Origin: Lachnospiraceae bacterium JLR.KK002
Lineage (GTDB): Bacteria; Bacillota; Clostridia; Lachnospirales; Lachnospiraceae
Direction of reading: 5' to 3'
DNA length: 64,000 bases
NCBI GenBank assembly: GCA_036941025.1
Contig: JAYMNP010000001.1
Coordinates: forward strand, 620,001 to 684,000
Below the pieces are notes generated by a model. That model worked only from the letters and a program-made list of their open reading frames with translations, did no database searches and was not told where the DNA came from. The position numbers and the translations under genes are program-made. This document shows, piece after piece, positions 17,271 to 27,112 of the stretch (within the stretch, counting starts at the first letter, position 1; every line of letters begins with the position of its first letter).

Positions 17271-18926
17271 ATGGAACAGGAAAAAAGTATATGGGTCATC
17301 GGGCATAAAAACCCGGATACCGATTCTGTCTGCGCGGCCATTGCCTATGCGGATTTGAAAAATAAAATTGGAAATGCCAGATATGAGGCCAGACGTGCCG
17401 GACGAATCAATGAAGAAAGCAAATATGTGCTGGATTACTTTCAGGTCCCTGTGCCGGAGTATGTGTCGGATGTGGGAGCCCAGGTAAAAGATATTGAAAT
17501 CCGCAAAGCGTCAGGAATCAGCAGCCACATTTCTCTGAAAACGGCCTGGGAGACCATGAAAGCCCAGAATGTGGTGACGCTTCCCATTATAAGTCAGAGC
17601 GGGCTGCTGGAAGGACTGATTATCACAGGAGATATTGCCACATCCTACATGGATGTGTATGATAACCGGATACTGGCCAAAGCCAGGACTCAGTATAAAA
17701 ATATTGCGGAAACCCTGGAAGGAGAAGTGTTTGTGGGAAATGCCCATGGATATTTTATCAGGGGAAAAGTAGTGGCAGCCACAGAAAGTCCTGAGCTGAT
17801 GGAAGAATATATCGAGGATGATGATATGGTAATCCTGGGGAACCGGTATGAGGTTCAGCTCTGCGCCATTGAAATGAATGCAAGCTGTCTTATTGTCTGT
17901 TCCGATGCCAAAGTGTCCAAAACCATACAGAAGCTGGCAGAGGACAGGGGCTGTGTGATTATTACCACGCCGTACGACACCTATACGGTGGCCAGACTGA
18001 TTAACCAGAGTATGCCGGTGAAATATTTTATGCGCCGGGAGAACCTGGTAACCTTTGAAATGGAAGAATATGTGGATGATGTAAGAGAAATCATGTCCAG
18101 AGAGCGGCACAGGGATTTTCCGGTTCTGGATGAAGAAGGAAAATATATGGGGATGATTTCCCGCAGGAATTTGCTGAATATGAAGCGGAAGCAGATTATT
18201 CTGGTGGACCATAATGAGAAAACCCAGGCGGTAGAAGGGGTAGACGAGGCGGAAATACTGGAAATCATCGACCATCACAGACTGGGAAGCCTGGAAACCA
18301 TTTCCCCTGTATTTTTCCGTAATCAGCCGCTGGGCTGTACCTCCACGATTATTTACCAGATGTATCAGGAGCATGGCGTGGTGATTCCGAAACAGATTGC
18401 AGGGCTTTTATGTTCCGCGATTATTTCCGATACGCTGATGTTCCGTTCCCCCACCTGTACGCAGATGGACAGAATGGCTGCGGAAGCCCTGGCAGATATT
18501 GCGGGAATCGGAATTGAAGAACATGCAAAAGGTATGTTCCAGGCGGGAAGCAACTTTAAGGCGAAAACAGCCGATGAGATTTTAAATCAGGATTTTAAAA
18601 CCTTTTCCACTGAAGAAATGGAATTTGGCGTGGGTCAGTTAAGCGCCATGAGTGATGAAGAACTGCAGGAAGTGAAGAAAAAGCTGCTGCCTTATATTCA
18701 GCAGGTACGCCATGAGCGGAAACTGGATATGATTTATGTAATGCTTACCAATATTCTGGAAGAAAGTTCAGAACTTATTTTTGTAGGTGATTCTGCAAAG
18801 GAAACTGCCTGGAAAGCCTTCCATGGCCATGCAGCCGACCGGGGAGACAGCCTGTGGCTGAAAGGCGTGGTGTCCAGAAAGAAGCAGCTGATTCCGGCTC
18901 TTATGCTCACTCTGCAGGAGAAATAA
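17271..18926 (+). CDS. ppaC: Manganese-dependent inorganic pyrophosphatase with CBS and DRTGG domains
   Basis: 551 residues. It hydrolyses pyrophosphate to two phosphates, driving biosynthetic reactions. The N-terminal DHH part has GHKNPDTDSVCAAIAYA (residues 11-27). A regulatory insert follows with a CBS half, a DRTGG domain and a second CBS half (about 70-310). The DHH motif itself is IIDHHRLG (about 333-340), and DHHA2 is at the C-terminus with RKKQLIPAL. The insert marks the nucleotide-regulated CBS-PPase subclass, inhibited by AMP/ADP and activated by ATP or diadenosine polyphosphates. The flavin reductase gene follows after 4 bases. Confidence 0.95.
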   Translation: MEQEKSIWVIGHKNPDTDSVCAAIAYADLKNKIGNARYEARRAGRINEESKYVLDYFQVPVPEYVSDVGAQVKDIEIRKASGISSHISLKTAWETMKAQNVVTLPIISQSGLLEGLIITGDIATSYMDVYDNRILAKARTQYKNIAETLEGEVFVGNAHGYFIRGKVVAATESPELMEEYIEDDDMVILGNRYEVQLCAIEMNASCLIVCSDAKVSKTIQKLAEDRGCVIITTPYDTYTVARLINQSMPVKYFMRRENLVTFEMEEYVDDVREIMSRERHRDFPVLDEEGKYMGMISRRNLLNMKRKQIILVDHNEKTQAVEGVDEAEILEIIDHHRLGSLETISPVFFRNQPLGCTSTIIYQMYQEHGVVIPKQIAGLLCSAIISDTLMFRSPTCTQMDRMAAEALADIAGIGIEEHAKGMFQAGSNFKAKTADEILNQDFKTFSTEEMEFGVGQLSAMSDEELQEVKKKLLPYIQQVRHERKLDMIYVMLTNILEESSELIFVGDSAKETAWKAFHGHAADRGDSLWLKGVVSRKKQLIPALMLTLQEK

Positions 18927-18930
18927 AATC

Positions 18931-19611
18931 ATGAACAGCGGGAAATCTGTGAAGAAAAAACAACGGAAAACCATGGGAAAAAGGGCGGCAAAAAATCAGC
19001 CAAAGGCCGGAAGCCCGGCATTACATAACACTGTTCAGAAAAAGCAGCAGTGGAAGCCAGGTAATATGATTTATCCGGTTCCGGCGGTAATGGTGACCGT
19101 GTCAGACAGACAGGGAAGGGACAACATTATTACCGTAGCCTGGACAGGAACGATATGTACCAATCCTCCTATTGCATATATTTCTGTTCGTCCGGAGCGG
19201 TATTCCTACCATATGCTGCAGGAAACCGGCGAGTTTGTAATAAATCTGACCACCAGAGAACTGGCATTTGCCGCAGACTACTGCGGTGTGAAATCCGGCA
19301 GGGAAGTGGACAAATTTCAGGAACTGCGTCTGACAAGGCAGAAGGCGGCAGAAGTTGTCCCGCCTCTGATAGGGGAAAGTCCGGTGAACATTGAGTGCAG
19401 AATAACAGAATGTATGCCCCTTGGTTCCCATCATATGTTTCTGGCAGAAGTTGTGGCAGTTCATGTGTCAGAAATTTATATAGATGAAAAAGGGGCTTTT
19501 CATCTGGAACAGGCGGAACCTGTGGCATATTCTCATGGAACGTATTTTGACCTGAACCATGCGCTTGGAACCTTTGGTTACAGTATACGGAAAAATATCA
19601 GAAAACAGTAG
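18931..19611 (+). CDS. Flavin reductase / flavoredoxin family protein
   Basis: 226 residues; the ATG follows RBS AGGAG that overlaps the end of ppaC. The core (about 40-226) is an FMN-binding split barrel with PVPAVMVTVSD (about 50-60), TVAWTGTICTNPPIAYISVRP near 69 in shortened form, and the SYHMLQETGEFVINL helix. Family members bind FMN and act as NAD(P)H:flavin reductases or flavoredoxins. The first 40 residues are an unusual Lys/Arg-rich extension (MNSGKSVKKKQRKTMGKRAA...). A start at the ATG 14 codons later would remove part of it, but the better RBS supports the long form. Confidence 0.85.
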   Translation: MNSGKSVKKKQRKTMGKRAAKNQPKAGSPALHNTVQKKQQWKPGNMIYPVPAVMVTVSDRQGRDNIITVAWTGTICTNPPIAYISVRPERYSYHMLQETGEFVINLTTRELAFAADYCGVKSGREVDKFQELRLTRQKAAEVVPPLIGESPVNIECRITECMPLGSHHMFLAEVVAVHVSEIYIDEKGAFHLEQAEPVAYSHGTYFDLNHALGTFGYSIRKNIRKQ

Positions 19612-19747
19612 AAGAATGATATTGAAAATGATATAATAAAAGAGGATACTGCTGTGGAATTATTGCAGCATAATCGGACAGATATGGCTGCCTCTGGCGG
19701 ACTGGCAGGCCAAAATTACAAAAATACAAGTGAAGGAAGTGGTTTTT

Positions 19748-20161
19748 ATGGAACGAGCATTATTATTTGAAAATGTAAAATTTTGTTCAATATGCCGTGG
19801 CGCCCTTCCACTGGATTATGAAGACGAACTGTGTCCCGCCTGTAAAGAGAATCAGTTGTTTTCTGAGGTGAAGGAGTATATCCGTGCCGGGGATGTAACG
19901 GAATATCAGGTGGCGGAATATTTTAATATTCCGCGGAGACTGGTTAAGAAGTGGATTACGGAAGGAAGGATTGAGTATAAGGAAGAAGAAGAAAAGCTCG
20001 ATTCCCTCCATTGCGCCCATTGCGGAACGCCAATCACGTTCGGGCACCTTTGTCAGAAATGTTACCGTGAACTGAATAATCTGGAGAGAACAGGATTTGC
20101 AGCTTTCCAGGAAGGTGCTGAAGATCACAGAATGCGATTTCTGGATAATGAGGAACAATAA
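19748..20161 (+). CDS. Zinc-ribbon / helix-turn-helix protein, YvyF-like
   Basis: 137 residues from the ATG placed 8 bases after RBS AAGGAAG; a GTG six codons earlier overlaps that RBS. A first zinc ribbon (CSIC ... CPAC, residues 12-30) is followed by a MerR-like HTH, VTEYQVAEYFNIPRRLVKKW (about 46-65), and a second ribbon (CAHCGTPITFGHLCQKC, about 88-104). The layout equals that of the flagellar-operon protein YvyF (TIGR03826). No flagellar genes are near, so the role is open. Confidence 0.65.
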   Translation: MERALLFENVKFCSICRGALPLDYEDELCPACKENQLFSEVKEYIRAGDVTEYQVAEYFNIPRRLVKKWITEGRIEYKEEEEKLDSLHCAHCGTPITFGHLCQKCYRELNNLERTGFAAFQEGAEDHRMRFLDNEEQ

Positions 20162-20177
20162 TTCTCAGAAAAGCAGA

Positions 20178-20208
20178 ATCCCCGCGGAGTTCCGCGGGGG
20201 TTTTTATT
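20178..20208 (+). terminator. Rho-independent terminator
   Basis: CCCCGCGGA (20180-20188) pairs with TCCGCGGGG (20191-20199), followed by a T tract, right after the zinc-ribbon gene. Confidence 0.85.
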
Positions 20209-20210
20209 TT

Positions 20211-20345
20211 ATCTTATAGGAAATACCGTGTCACTGTGAAGTGATAAATCATATGGATTCCCTATAGATAAAGCCCTCCGGGCGGGATGCGCAGCTCGCG
20301 GAGAGGAAATCTATTGCTGCGCAATCCGCTCGCGCGCCAAAATGT
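20211..20345. repeat. Modular hairpin intergenic element, copy 2
   Basis: Contains TATCTTATAGGAAATAC, a small dyad TCACTGTGAAGTGA, the closing TTCCCTATA, CCTCCGGGCGGG and then the 50-base block 20288-20336 that is almost identical to 5314-5362. It lies between convergent genes. Confidence 0.7.
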
Positions 20346-20362
20346 GAATCCCCTTTGCACTT

Positions 20363-20878
20363 CTATTTCATAAGTAAATCCATCAGATAACCATACACTT
20401 CTTCATTCTGCTTTTTCCAGTTGGCGCAGACTGCTTCCGCCTGTTCTCTTGTTCGGACTGTGATGGTCAGATCAATCAGAGAACGTTCCTTTTCTCTGAT
20501 ACGGCAGCGGACCGCATATTCCTGAAACGTGGTTTTATCGTAATCTGCCAGGACAGAAATTTCCTGTTTCAGCCGGATTTTATTTTCTGCAAAATAAGAG
20601 AGTACGTCCGTCTTGATGGCGTCGGATATTTTGTCCGGAAAATAGGAAAGGGTCTCCCTTCCGGCAGGAGTAATGTGATAACAGGTGTTGTTGTGGGTGG
20701 ATTCCGGCTGTACCAGTTCTGCGCTGGTCAGTTCGCTGATGGCCTGCTGGATGGTAAAATAAGTGGTATATTCATTTTCCAGGACGAAGTTGGAAATCTG
20801 TGTGTTGGTCAGCGGGAAATCCACATGGTCCAGCATGTATAACACAATCAGTTTGTATTGAGTCAGGGCGTCTGCCAT
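20363..20878 (-). CDS. DUF4364 family protein
   Basis: 171 residues from the ATG set by RBS AAGGAG; a GTG three codons earlier overlaps the RBS. The N-terminal half (about 5-80) is a winged-helix-like region (LTQYKLIVLYMLDHVDFPLT, then a predicted recognition helix), and the C-terminal half is alpha/beta. DUF4364 is a conserved clostridial family thought to be transcription-factor-like; no target is known. It is the last gene of a minus-strand run after the malic enzyme and radical SAM genes. Confidence 0.82.
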   Translation of the reverse strand: MADALTQYKLIVLYMLDHVDFPLTNTQISNFVLENEYTTYFTIQQAISELTSAELVQPESTHNNTCYHITPAGRETLSYFPDKISDAIKTDVLSYFAENKIRLKQEISVLADYDKTTFQEYAVRCRIREKERSLIDLTITVRTREQAEAVCANWKKQNEEVYGYLMDLLMK

Positions 20879-20890
20879 TTTTATCACTCC

Positions 20891-21820
20891 TTATGAATTT
20901 GGAACGTAATATTTTCCCTGCCAGGTATCCCGGCATTTTAAAGTTTTCTGAATCTGATTCAGAACGCTGCGTTTGGCGCTGCTCCATTCAGGAGCAATCA
21001 GCAGATGTTTGGGTCCGTCTCCGGTGAGCCGGTGTATGGTCATGGTTTCCGGCAGAATTTCCAGGCAGTTGGCAATCATTTCACAGTATTCTTCCTGAGA
21101 AAAAAGCGGAAAGGGATGCTTCCGGTATAAAACGCCGAGGTCAGTATCGGACAGCACATGCAAAAGCTGCAGCTTGATACCGAAAACAGGCAGGTGCCCC
21201 ACATGGGAAACCGTCTCCAGCATCTGCGCTCCGGTTTCGCCGGGAAGGCCCAGAATCACATGGACGATAACAGGAATCCGGCGTCTGGTAAGCTGCTGTA
21301 CTGCCTGGTGAAAACACTCCAGAGTAAATCCGCTGCGGATAAAGCGGCTGGTCTGTGGATGGATGGTCTGCAGTCCCAGTTCAATCCAAACCGGCTTCTG
21401 CCGGTTTAATTCATCCAGCAGGTCCAGGATTTCTTCTGACAGGCAGTCCGGCCGGGTGGCAACGGACAGGATGACCACGTCCGGGTCGGAGATGGCTTCC
21501 GTAAAAATCTGCCGCAGATATTCCGCCGGGGCGTAAGTATTGGTGTAGGCCTGAAAATAGGCGATGAATTTCCGGCAGTTCCGTTTTTCCTGAATCTGTT
21601 TTTTGGCAGCAGCTAATTGCTTTTTAACAGGAAGGCAGCCTTTCTGGGCAAAATCCCCGCTTCCTGCAGTACTGCAGAAAATGCAGCCCCTTTCGCCCAC
21701 CCTGCCGTCCCGGTTGGGACAGGTCATTCCGCCGTTTAAAGCCAGACGATAGACTTTTTCGCCAAACGTACGTTTGAGATAGCAGTCCAGGGAGTAGTAA
21801 CGTTTTTCATCCCAGAACAT
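20891..21820 (-). CDS. Radical SAM protein, TIGR01212 (YtqA-like)
   Basis: 309 residues. Conserved N-terminus LNGGMTCPNRDG and GCIFCS gives three Cys (C34, C46, C49) for the 4Fe-4S cluster in the unusual spacing of this family rather than CxxxCxxC. A SAM-binding barrel follows with VVILSVATRPDCL and VHVILGLPGET (about 185-195). Biochemical role is unresolved; YhcC/YtqA relatives are linked to redox or tRNA-related functions in some genomes. Four bases separate it from the malic enzyme gene, and 12 from DUF4364, so the three are probably one operon. Confidence 0.88.
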   Translation of the reverse strand: MFWDEKRYYSLDCYLKRTFGEKVYRLALNGGMTCPNRDGRVGERGCIFCSTAGSGDFAQKGCLPVKKQLAAAKKQIQEKRNCRKFIAYFQAYTNTYAPAEYLRQIFTEAISDPDVVILSVATRPDCLSEEILDLLDELNRQKPVWIELGLQTIHPQTSRFIRSGFTLECFHQAVQQLTRRRIPVIVHVILGLPGETGAQMLETVSHVGHLPVFGIKLQLLHVLSDTDLGVLYRKHPFPLFSQEEYCEMIANCLEILPETMTIHRLTGDGPKHLLIAPEWSSAKRSVLNQIQKTLKCRDTWQGKYYVPNS

Positions 21821-21824
21821 GGTG

Positions 21825-22979
21825 TTACCTGGAAATATGAGATTTCACTGCCTGGCTGACTGCCTGAGCAACCCGCGGGTCAAAGGCTTCCGGCATAATG
21901 AAATCTTCACTGAGCTGGTCTTCTGGCACAAGGTCTGCAATGGCAATGGCAGCGGCCAGTTTCATTTCTTCGGTAATCTGAGAAGCCCGGCCTTCCAGCG
22001 CTCCCTTGAAAATGCCCGGAAACGCCACCACATTGTTCACCTGATTGGGAAAATCGCTGCGGCCAGTGCCCACGACTTTTGCTCCGGCAGCTTTGGCCAG
22101 ATCAGGCATGATTTCCGGTACCGGGTTGGCCATGGCAAATATAATAGCGTCATGGTTCATGGAAGCAACCATTTCCTGTGTAACGATACCGGGAGCAGAA
22201 ACCCCGACAAAAATGTCCGCTCCCGTCAGGGCGTCTGCCAGTGTGCCGGTTTTTCCTTCCAGATTGGTGAGTTCTGTCATCTTCTGCTGCATCCAGTTTA
22301 AATCCGGATAATCTGTGTGGATGATTCCGTGGCGGTCGCACATGGTCAGATGTTTGAATCCATACGTCAGCAGCAGTCTGGAAATGGCGATTCCTGCGGA
22401 GCCTGCGCCGTTTACCACCACCCGGCAATGTTCTTTTTTCTTTCCTGTCACTTTCAGGGCGTTGATAATGCCTGCAAGAACTACAATAGCTGTCCCGTGC
22501 TGATCGTCATGAAATACAGGGATGGACAATGTCTCTTTCAGACGTTCCTCTATTTCAAAACAGCGGGGAGCAGAGATATCTTCCAGATTAATGCCGCCAA
22601 AACCGGGAGCCAGGTGAGTGACGGTTTTGATGATTTCTTCCGTATCCTGGGTATCCAGGCAGATGGGAACCGCATTGATACCGCCGAATTCCTTAAACAG
22701 GACGCATTTTCCCTCCATAACCGGCATGGCGGCATAAGGGCCGATATTTCCAAGTCCGAGGACAGCGCTTCCGTCTGAAATAACAGCTACGGTATTGGCT
22801 TTCATAGTGTAGATATAAGCATCTTCCGGATGTTTTGCAATCAGTTTGCATGGCTCCGCCACCCCTGGGGTATAGGCAATAGCCAGATCTTCTCTGTTTT
22901 TTACCGGAGATTTGGAAATGGTTTCGATTTTGCCGTTCCATTCTTTATGTAAAAAAACTGCTTTTTCACTGGTTGTCAT
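21825..22979 (-). CDS. Malic enzyme (malate dehydrogenase, oxaloacetate-decarboxylating)
   Basis: 384 residues from the ATG preceded by RBS AAGGAG; the open frame extends 25 codons further upstream without an RBS. It decarboxylates malate to pyruvate while reducing NAD(P). Landmarks: AYTPGVAEPC (about 34-43; catalytic Tyr), LFKEFGGINAVPICLDTQ in part (about 83-100), FHDDQHGTAIV (about 136-146; metal binding), and NGAGSAGIAI (about 171-180; dinucleotide fold). The short bacterial form without a phosphotransacetylase tail. Cofactor preference cannot be assigned. Confidence 0.92.
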   Translation of the reverse strand: MTTSEKAVFLHKEWNGKIETISKSPVKNREDLAIAYTPGVAEPCKLIAKHPEDAYIYTMKANTVAVISDGSAVLGLGNIGPYAAMPVMEGKCVLFKEFGGINAVPICLDTQDTEEIIKTVTHLAPGFGGINLEDISAPRCFEIEERLKETLSIPVFHDDQHGTAIVVLAGIINALKVTGKKKEHCRVVVNGAGSAGIAISRLLLTYGFKHLTMCDRHGIIHTDYPDLNWMQQKMTELTNLEGKTGTLADALTGADIFVGVSAPGIVTQEMVASMNHDAIIFAMANPVPEIMPDLAKAAGAKVVGTGRSDFPNQVNNVVAFPGIFKGALEGRASQITEEMKLAAAIAIADLVPEDQLSEDFIMPEAFDPRVAQAVSQAVKSHISR

Positions 22980-23199
22980 AATGAACCGCTCCTTTTCTTT
23001 CTTTAAATTCCCATTTTGTTCAGTCCTTTTAGCATAGCATGAAAAAAAATACAAATCAAGAAAAAAGGACTTCCTATTTGGAAAAAGATAGTGTATAATG
23101 TAGCTTATTGAAATTTGCTTTGCAAGTTCTGCTGCGGAGTAAAATCATTGTCTGGTCTGACAGAGATTCCCAAATAATGGCAGTCAAAAGGAGAAAGAA

Positions 23200-24885
23200 A
23201 TGAGAGAAAAGTATGAGAGTTTATCAGTAACGGTATTGCGGGAGGTGGCGAAAGCAAGAGGTCTGAGACATCTTTCCGGATTGAAGAAGAAAGAATTGGT
23301 GGAGCTAATGCTCAGAGAGGATGAGAAGGCTGCCAGTGAAAATCAGGAGAATGATACGGAAGAAAAACAGATACAGGCAACAGAGGACGGGAAAGAAAAA
23401 CAGACGCAGACAGCAGAGGACGGGAAAGAAAAACAGATACAGATAGCAGAGGACGGGAAAGAAAAACAGACGCAGACAGCAGAGGACGGGAAAGAAAAAC
23501 AGACGCAGATAGCAGAGGACGGAAGAGAAAAACAGATACAGGCAACAGAGGACGGAAGAGAGAAGCAGGCAAAGGCATCCGGGGACAGAAAAGAAAAGCG
23601 AAAAGAGGACAAAAAGGTTCAGCCATCCGAAGAACGGAGAATGCAGGTGCCGGAAGAACGGAGACAGCCGTCCGAAGAACGGAGAATGCAGCCCCCGGAG
23701 CGCAGACCTTCCAGAATTATTACTGTTGACGGAATTGAAATAGACAATCCGGAGCTGGACAGCGGGGTCAGCGCCCATGGAATCCTGGAGGTTATGCCGG
23801 ATGGATATGGATTTATCCGCTGTGAGAATTATCTGCCAGGAGACCATGACGTATACGTTTCCCCGTCTCAGATTCGTAAATTCGGGCTGAAAACGGGAGA
23901 TATCATCCATGGCAATACCAGAGTAAAGACTCAGCAGGAGAAGTTCAGCGCCCTTTTATATATTAAAAGCATCAATGGAAACCATCCTTCGGAAATCCTG
24001 AAGCGTCCGAATTTTGAAGATTTAACGCCCATTTTTCCCAATGAGAGAATCCGGCTGGAAACAGACAGAAGCGCTGTGGCCATGCGGATTATGGATGTGG
24101 TTTCTCCCATTGGCAAGGGCCAGCGAGGCATGATTGTGTCACCTCCCAAGGCCGGAAAGACCACCCTGTTAAAACAGGTGGCAAAGGCTGTGACCCGAAA
24201 CAATCCGAATATGCATCTGATTATTCTGCTGATTGATGAACGTCCGGAGGAAGTGACAGATATCAAGGAGGCTATTGAGGGGAAAAATGTGGAGGTCATC
24301 TATTCCACCTTCGATGAACTTCCGGAACACCACAAACGGGTATCGGAAATGGTAATTGAGCGGGCAAGGCGCCTGGTGGAGCATAAAAAAGACGTGATGA
24401 TTCTGCTGGACAGCATTACCCGTCTGGCCAGGGCATACAATCTGATTGTTCCGCCCAGTGGAAGAACTCTGTCCGGCGGTATTGACCCGGCGGCTTTACA
24501 TATGCCCAAGCGTTTCTTCGGAGCAGCCCGCAACATGCGGGAAGGCGGAAGCATTACGATTCTGGCAACAGCCCTGGTGGATACGGGAAGCCGGATGGAT
24601 GATGTGATTTACGAGGAATTTAAAGGAACCGGTAATATGGAACTGATTCTGGACCGGAAACTTTCAGAGCGGAGGATTTTCCCGGCGGTGGATATTACCA
24701 AATCCGGTACCCGGAGAGAGGATCTGCTGCTGAACCGGGAAGAACAGGAAGCGGTGGAAATTATGCGCCGGGCAATCAACGGCATGAAGGCGGATGAAGC
24801 GGTGGAAAGTATCCTGAATCTCTTTGTACGTACCAGTAATAACCGGGAATTCTGCCAGATGATAAAGAAAACAAAACTTTTGTAA
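23200..24885 (+). CDS. rho: Transcription termination factor Rho with repeat-bearing N-terminal insert
   Basis: 561 residues against about 420 for typical Rho. Rho_N is at the start ([20 protein letters not shown]), the cold-shock RNA-binding domain at about 185-260 ([14 protein letters not shown]), then a RecA-like hexameric ATPase with Walker [12 protein letters not shown] (about 313-323), Walker [17 protein letters not shown] (about 398-413) and the Q/R-loop region. The extra mass is residues about 50-170: seven 11-residue repeats ([11 protein letters not shown] and variants, DNA 23362-23592) and then an Arg/Glu/Pro-rich linker. The insert is disordered and highly charged; similar long inserts occur in Rho of some Clostridia and Bacteroidetes. 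Confidence 0.95.
   Translation: MREKYESLSVTVLREVAKARGLRHLSGLKKKELVELMLREDEKAASENQENDTEEKQIQATEDGKEKQTQTAEDGKEKQIQIAEDGKEKQTQTAEDGKEKQTQIAEDGREKQIQATEDGREKQAKASGDRKEKRKEDKKVQPSEERRMQVPEERRQPSEERRMQPPERRPSRIITVDGIEIDNPELDSGVSAHGILEVMPDGYGFIRCENYLPGDHDVYVSPSQIRKFGLKTGDIIHGNTRVKTQQEKFSALLYIKSINGNHPSEILKRPNFEDLTPIFPNERIRLETDRSAVAMRIMDVVSPIGKGQRGMIVSPPKAGKTTLLKQVAKAVTRNNPNMHLIILLIDERPEEVTDIKEAIEGKNVEVIYSTFDELPEHHKRVSEMVIERARRLVEHKKDVMILLDSITRLARAYNLIVPPSGRTLSGGIDPAALHMPKRFFGAARNMREGGSITILATALVDTGSRMDDVIYEEFKGTGNMELILDRKLSERRIFPAVDITKSGTRREDLLLNREEQEAVEIMRRAINGMKADEAVESILNLFVRTSNNREFCQMIKKTKLL
23362..23592 (+). repeat. 33-bp tandem repeats within rho
   Basis: Seven copies of a 33-base unit coding EKQ(I/T)Q(A/T/I)(T/A)EDG(K/R), starting at 23362 with period 33. 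Middle copies are nearly identical in DNA, which allows copy-number change by slippage without a frameshift. Confidence 0.9.
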
Positions 24886-25010
24886 ATTTCTCAAAAGAAC
24901 TTGCATATATGGAAAAATTATGATACAATAACAAAGCTGTTGTGTAAGCAGTATTAAATGTGAAGAATCCATGAATCAGATTTAAAATACAGTGTGAAGA
25001 GGTGAAAATC

Positions 25011-25217
25011 ATGAGAGAAGGAATCCATCCAGAGTATTATCAGGCAACGGTGACATGTAACTGCGGGAATACATTTGTTACAGGTTCCACCAAAAAGGAT
25101 ATTCATGTGGAAATTTGTTCCAAATGCCATCCATTCTATACCGGACAGCAGAAAGCGGCTCAGGCTCGTGGACGTATTGATAAGTTCAATAAGAAATATG
25201 GCATAAATAATCAGTAA
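25011..25217 (+). CDS. rpmE: 50S ribosomal protein L31
   Basis: 68 residues from the ATG after RBS AGAGGTG. Type A (zinc-binding) L31: CNCG near residue 15 and CSKCHPF near 35 provide the Cys ligands. It sits at the ribosomal subunit interface. Gene order rho-rpmE-DUF1385-prmC-prfA is common in Firmicutes. Confidence 0.95.
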   Translation: MREGIHPEYYQATVTCNCGNTFVTGSTKKDIHVEICSKCHPFYTGQQKAAQARGRIDKFNKKYGINNQ

Positions 25218-25335
25218 AATCACTGACGGGAACCGTGAGCAGTTATGTACAGGCGGTAAAGGGAGGATGTCTTTCTATGGGACATCCTTCTTCTGTTTTT
25301 ATACACAGGCCCGCACAGGGAAAGGGGTGAATATA

Positions 25336-26259
25336 TTGGCTTATTCCGGAATTGGCGGGCAGGCTGTTATGGAAGGCGTAATGATGAAAAACAAAGAATA
25401 TTACGCAGTGGCAGTCCGCAAGCCGGATCATGACATTATTGTTGAAAAAAGAGAATACGGTGGAATCTGCAAAAATGCTGTAATTCGGAATCTGGTTTTT
25501 GTAAGAGGGATTATCAACTTTCTGGAATCCATGATACTTGGCATGTCCTGTCTTACGTTTTCTGCTTCTTTTTTTGAAGAGGAGACGGAAGAAAAGGGAG
25601 CAGAAGAAAAGGAAAAGGACAGCAAAAAGGAGCGGCTTGAGATGGGAATGACCATCGGCCTGTCCATTGTGCTGGCTCTGGCAATTTTTATGGTGCTTCC
25701 CTTTTATCTTTCCCTGCTGTTCCATAAATTTATTTCTTCCGAAACTCTGGTGATACTGATTGAGGGCGTCATGCGGCTTATGATTTTCCTGGGCTACATT
25801 CTGCTGATTTCCAGGATGGAGGACATAAAACGCGTGTTCATGTATCACGGTGCGGAACATAAATGTATTAACTGTATCGAACATGGTATGGAGCTGACTG
25901 TGGAAAATGTCAGGAAAAGTTCCAGGGAGCATAAACGCTGCGGAACCAGCTTTCTGTTTTTTGTTGTGATTATTACAATTTTTGCCACCATGTTTATCCG
26001 GGTGGATTCCAGAGTGCTCCGTCTGGTGCTGAGACTTGCCATAGTGCCTCTGATTGCAGGAATTTCCTATGAAATTATCCGACTTGCAGGAAGAAGCGAG
26101 AATCCTCTGATTAATGCTCTGAGTAAACCGGGACTGTGGATGCAGAAGCTGACCACGAAGGAGCCGGACGACGAAATGATAGAGGTGGGAATTGCATCCG
26201 TGGAGGCGGTATTTGACTGGAAAGAATATCTGGAATCCATAAAAGGAGAAGCGTCATGA
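25336..26259 (+). CDS. DUF1385 (YqhQ-like) membrane protein
   Basis: 307 residues from TTG at 25336, chosen because GGGG at 25323-25326 lies 9 bases before it and because the conserved family start YSGIGGQAVMEGVMMKN follows at once. Three to four hydrophobic segments (about 70-90, 115-140, 145-165, 220-260) and the conserved MYHGAEHKCINCIEHG (about 170-185; possible metal-binding His/Cys). The family is always next to prmC/prfA in many Firmicutes but has no proven function. It overlaps prmC by 4 bases. Confidence 0.85.
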   Translation: MAYSGIGGQAVMEGVMMKNKEYYAVAVRKPDHDIIVEKREYGGICKNAVIRNLVFVRGIINFLESMILGMSCLTFSASFFEEETEEKGAEEKEKDSKKERLEMGMTIGLSIVLALAIFMVLPFYLSLLFHKFISSETLVILIEGVMRLMIFLGYILLISRMEDIKRVFMYHGAEHKCINCIEHGMELTVENVRKSSREHKRCGTSFLFFVVIITIFATMFIRVDSRVLRLVLRLAIVPLIAGISYEIIRLAGRSENPLINALSKPGLWMQKLTTKEPDDEMIEVGIASVEAVFDWKEYLESIKGEAS

Positions 26260-27098
26260 CACTGAGAGAAGCACTGCGTTATGGCAGAGAACTGCTGAAA
26301 AAGGCAGAGGTTTCGGATTATAAGCTGGATGCCTGGTATCTGATGGAATACGTCTGTAAGATGGATAAGAGCGAATATTATCTCCGTGCACCGGAGGAAA
26401 TGCCGGACGAAGATTTCCAGGAATATGAGCTTTTACTGAAAAAGCGGGGAGAGCATGTACCCTTGCAGTATATTACCGGGGTGCAGGAATTTATGGGACT
26501 GGAATTTAAGGTGAATTCCCATGTGCTGATACCCCGGCAGGATACGGAGACTCTGGTAGAGGAAGCCCTGAAAATTCTGGAGTCAGGCATGGAAGTGCTG
26601 GATTTGTGCACCGGTTCCGGGTGTATTATCATCAGCCTTCTGAAACATGCGGGAAAGAAAATCAGAGGAACTGCCAGTGACATTTCCAAACAGGCCCTTC
26701 TGGTTGCAAAGGAAAATGCCAGAAATCATCAGGTGGAGGTGGAGCTGGTGCGCAGTGATTTGTTCCGGAAAATTACAGGAACCTTTGATATGATTATTTC
26801 CAATCCTCCTTATATTCCAACGGGAGTGATTGCGGAACTGATGCCGGAAGTCCGGGATTTTGAGCCTGCGGAGGCATTGGACGGTGAAGAAGACGGTCTT
26901 GCCTTTTACCGGAAAATTGTACGGGAAGGAAAGGGATTTTTAAAATCCAACGGGTATCTGTACTTTGAAGTGGGGTATGACCAGGGAGGACGGGTGGCCC
27001 TTCTGATGGAGGAAAATGGATTTCGGAATGTAAAGGTAATCCAGGACCTTACAGGAAATGACCGGGTGGTCTGCGGTAACCTGCCGGCAGTAAAATAG
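26256..27098 (+). CDS. prmC: Peptide chain release factor N5-glutamine methyltransferase
   Basis: 280 residues. It methylates the Gln of the GGQ motif in release factors using S-adenosylmethionine. An N-terminal helical substrate-recognition domain precedes the Rossmann methyltransferase: [15 protein letters not shown] (about 108-122; SAM site) and SNPPYIPTG (about 183-191; NPPY catalytic motif). Its substrate, release factor 1, is the next gene, 14 bases downstream. Confidence 0.95.
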   Translation: MTLREALRYGRELLKKAEVSDYKLDAWYLMEYVCKMDKSEYYLRAPEEMPDEDFQEYELLLKKRGEHVPLQYITGVQEFMGLEFKVNSHVLIPRQDTETLVEEALKILESGMEVLDLCTGSGCIIISLLKHAGKKIRGTASDISKQALLVAKENARNHQVEVELVRSDLFRKITGTFDMIISNPPYIPTGVIAELMPEVRDFEPAEALDGEEDGLAFYRKIVREGKGFLKSNGYLYFEVGYDQGGRVALLMEENGFRNVKVIQDLTGNDRVVCGNLPAVK

Positions 27099-27112
27099 AA
27101 AGGAAGAGTAAA

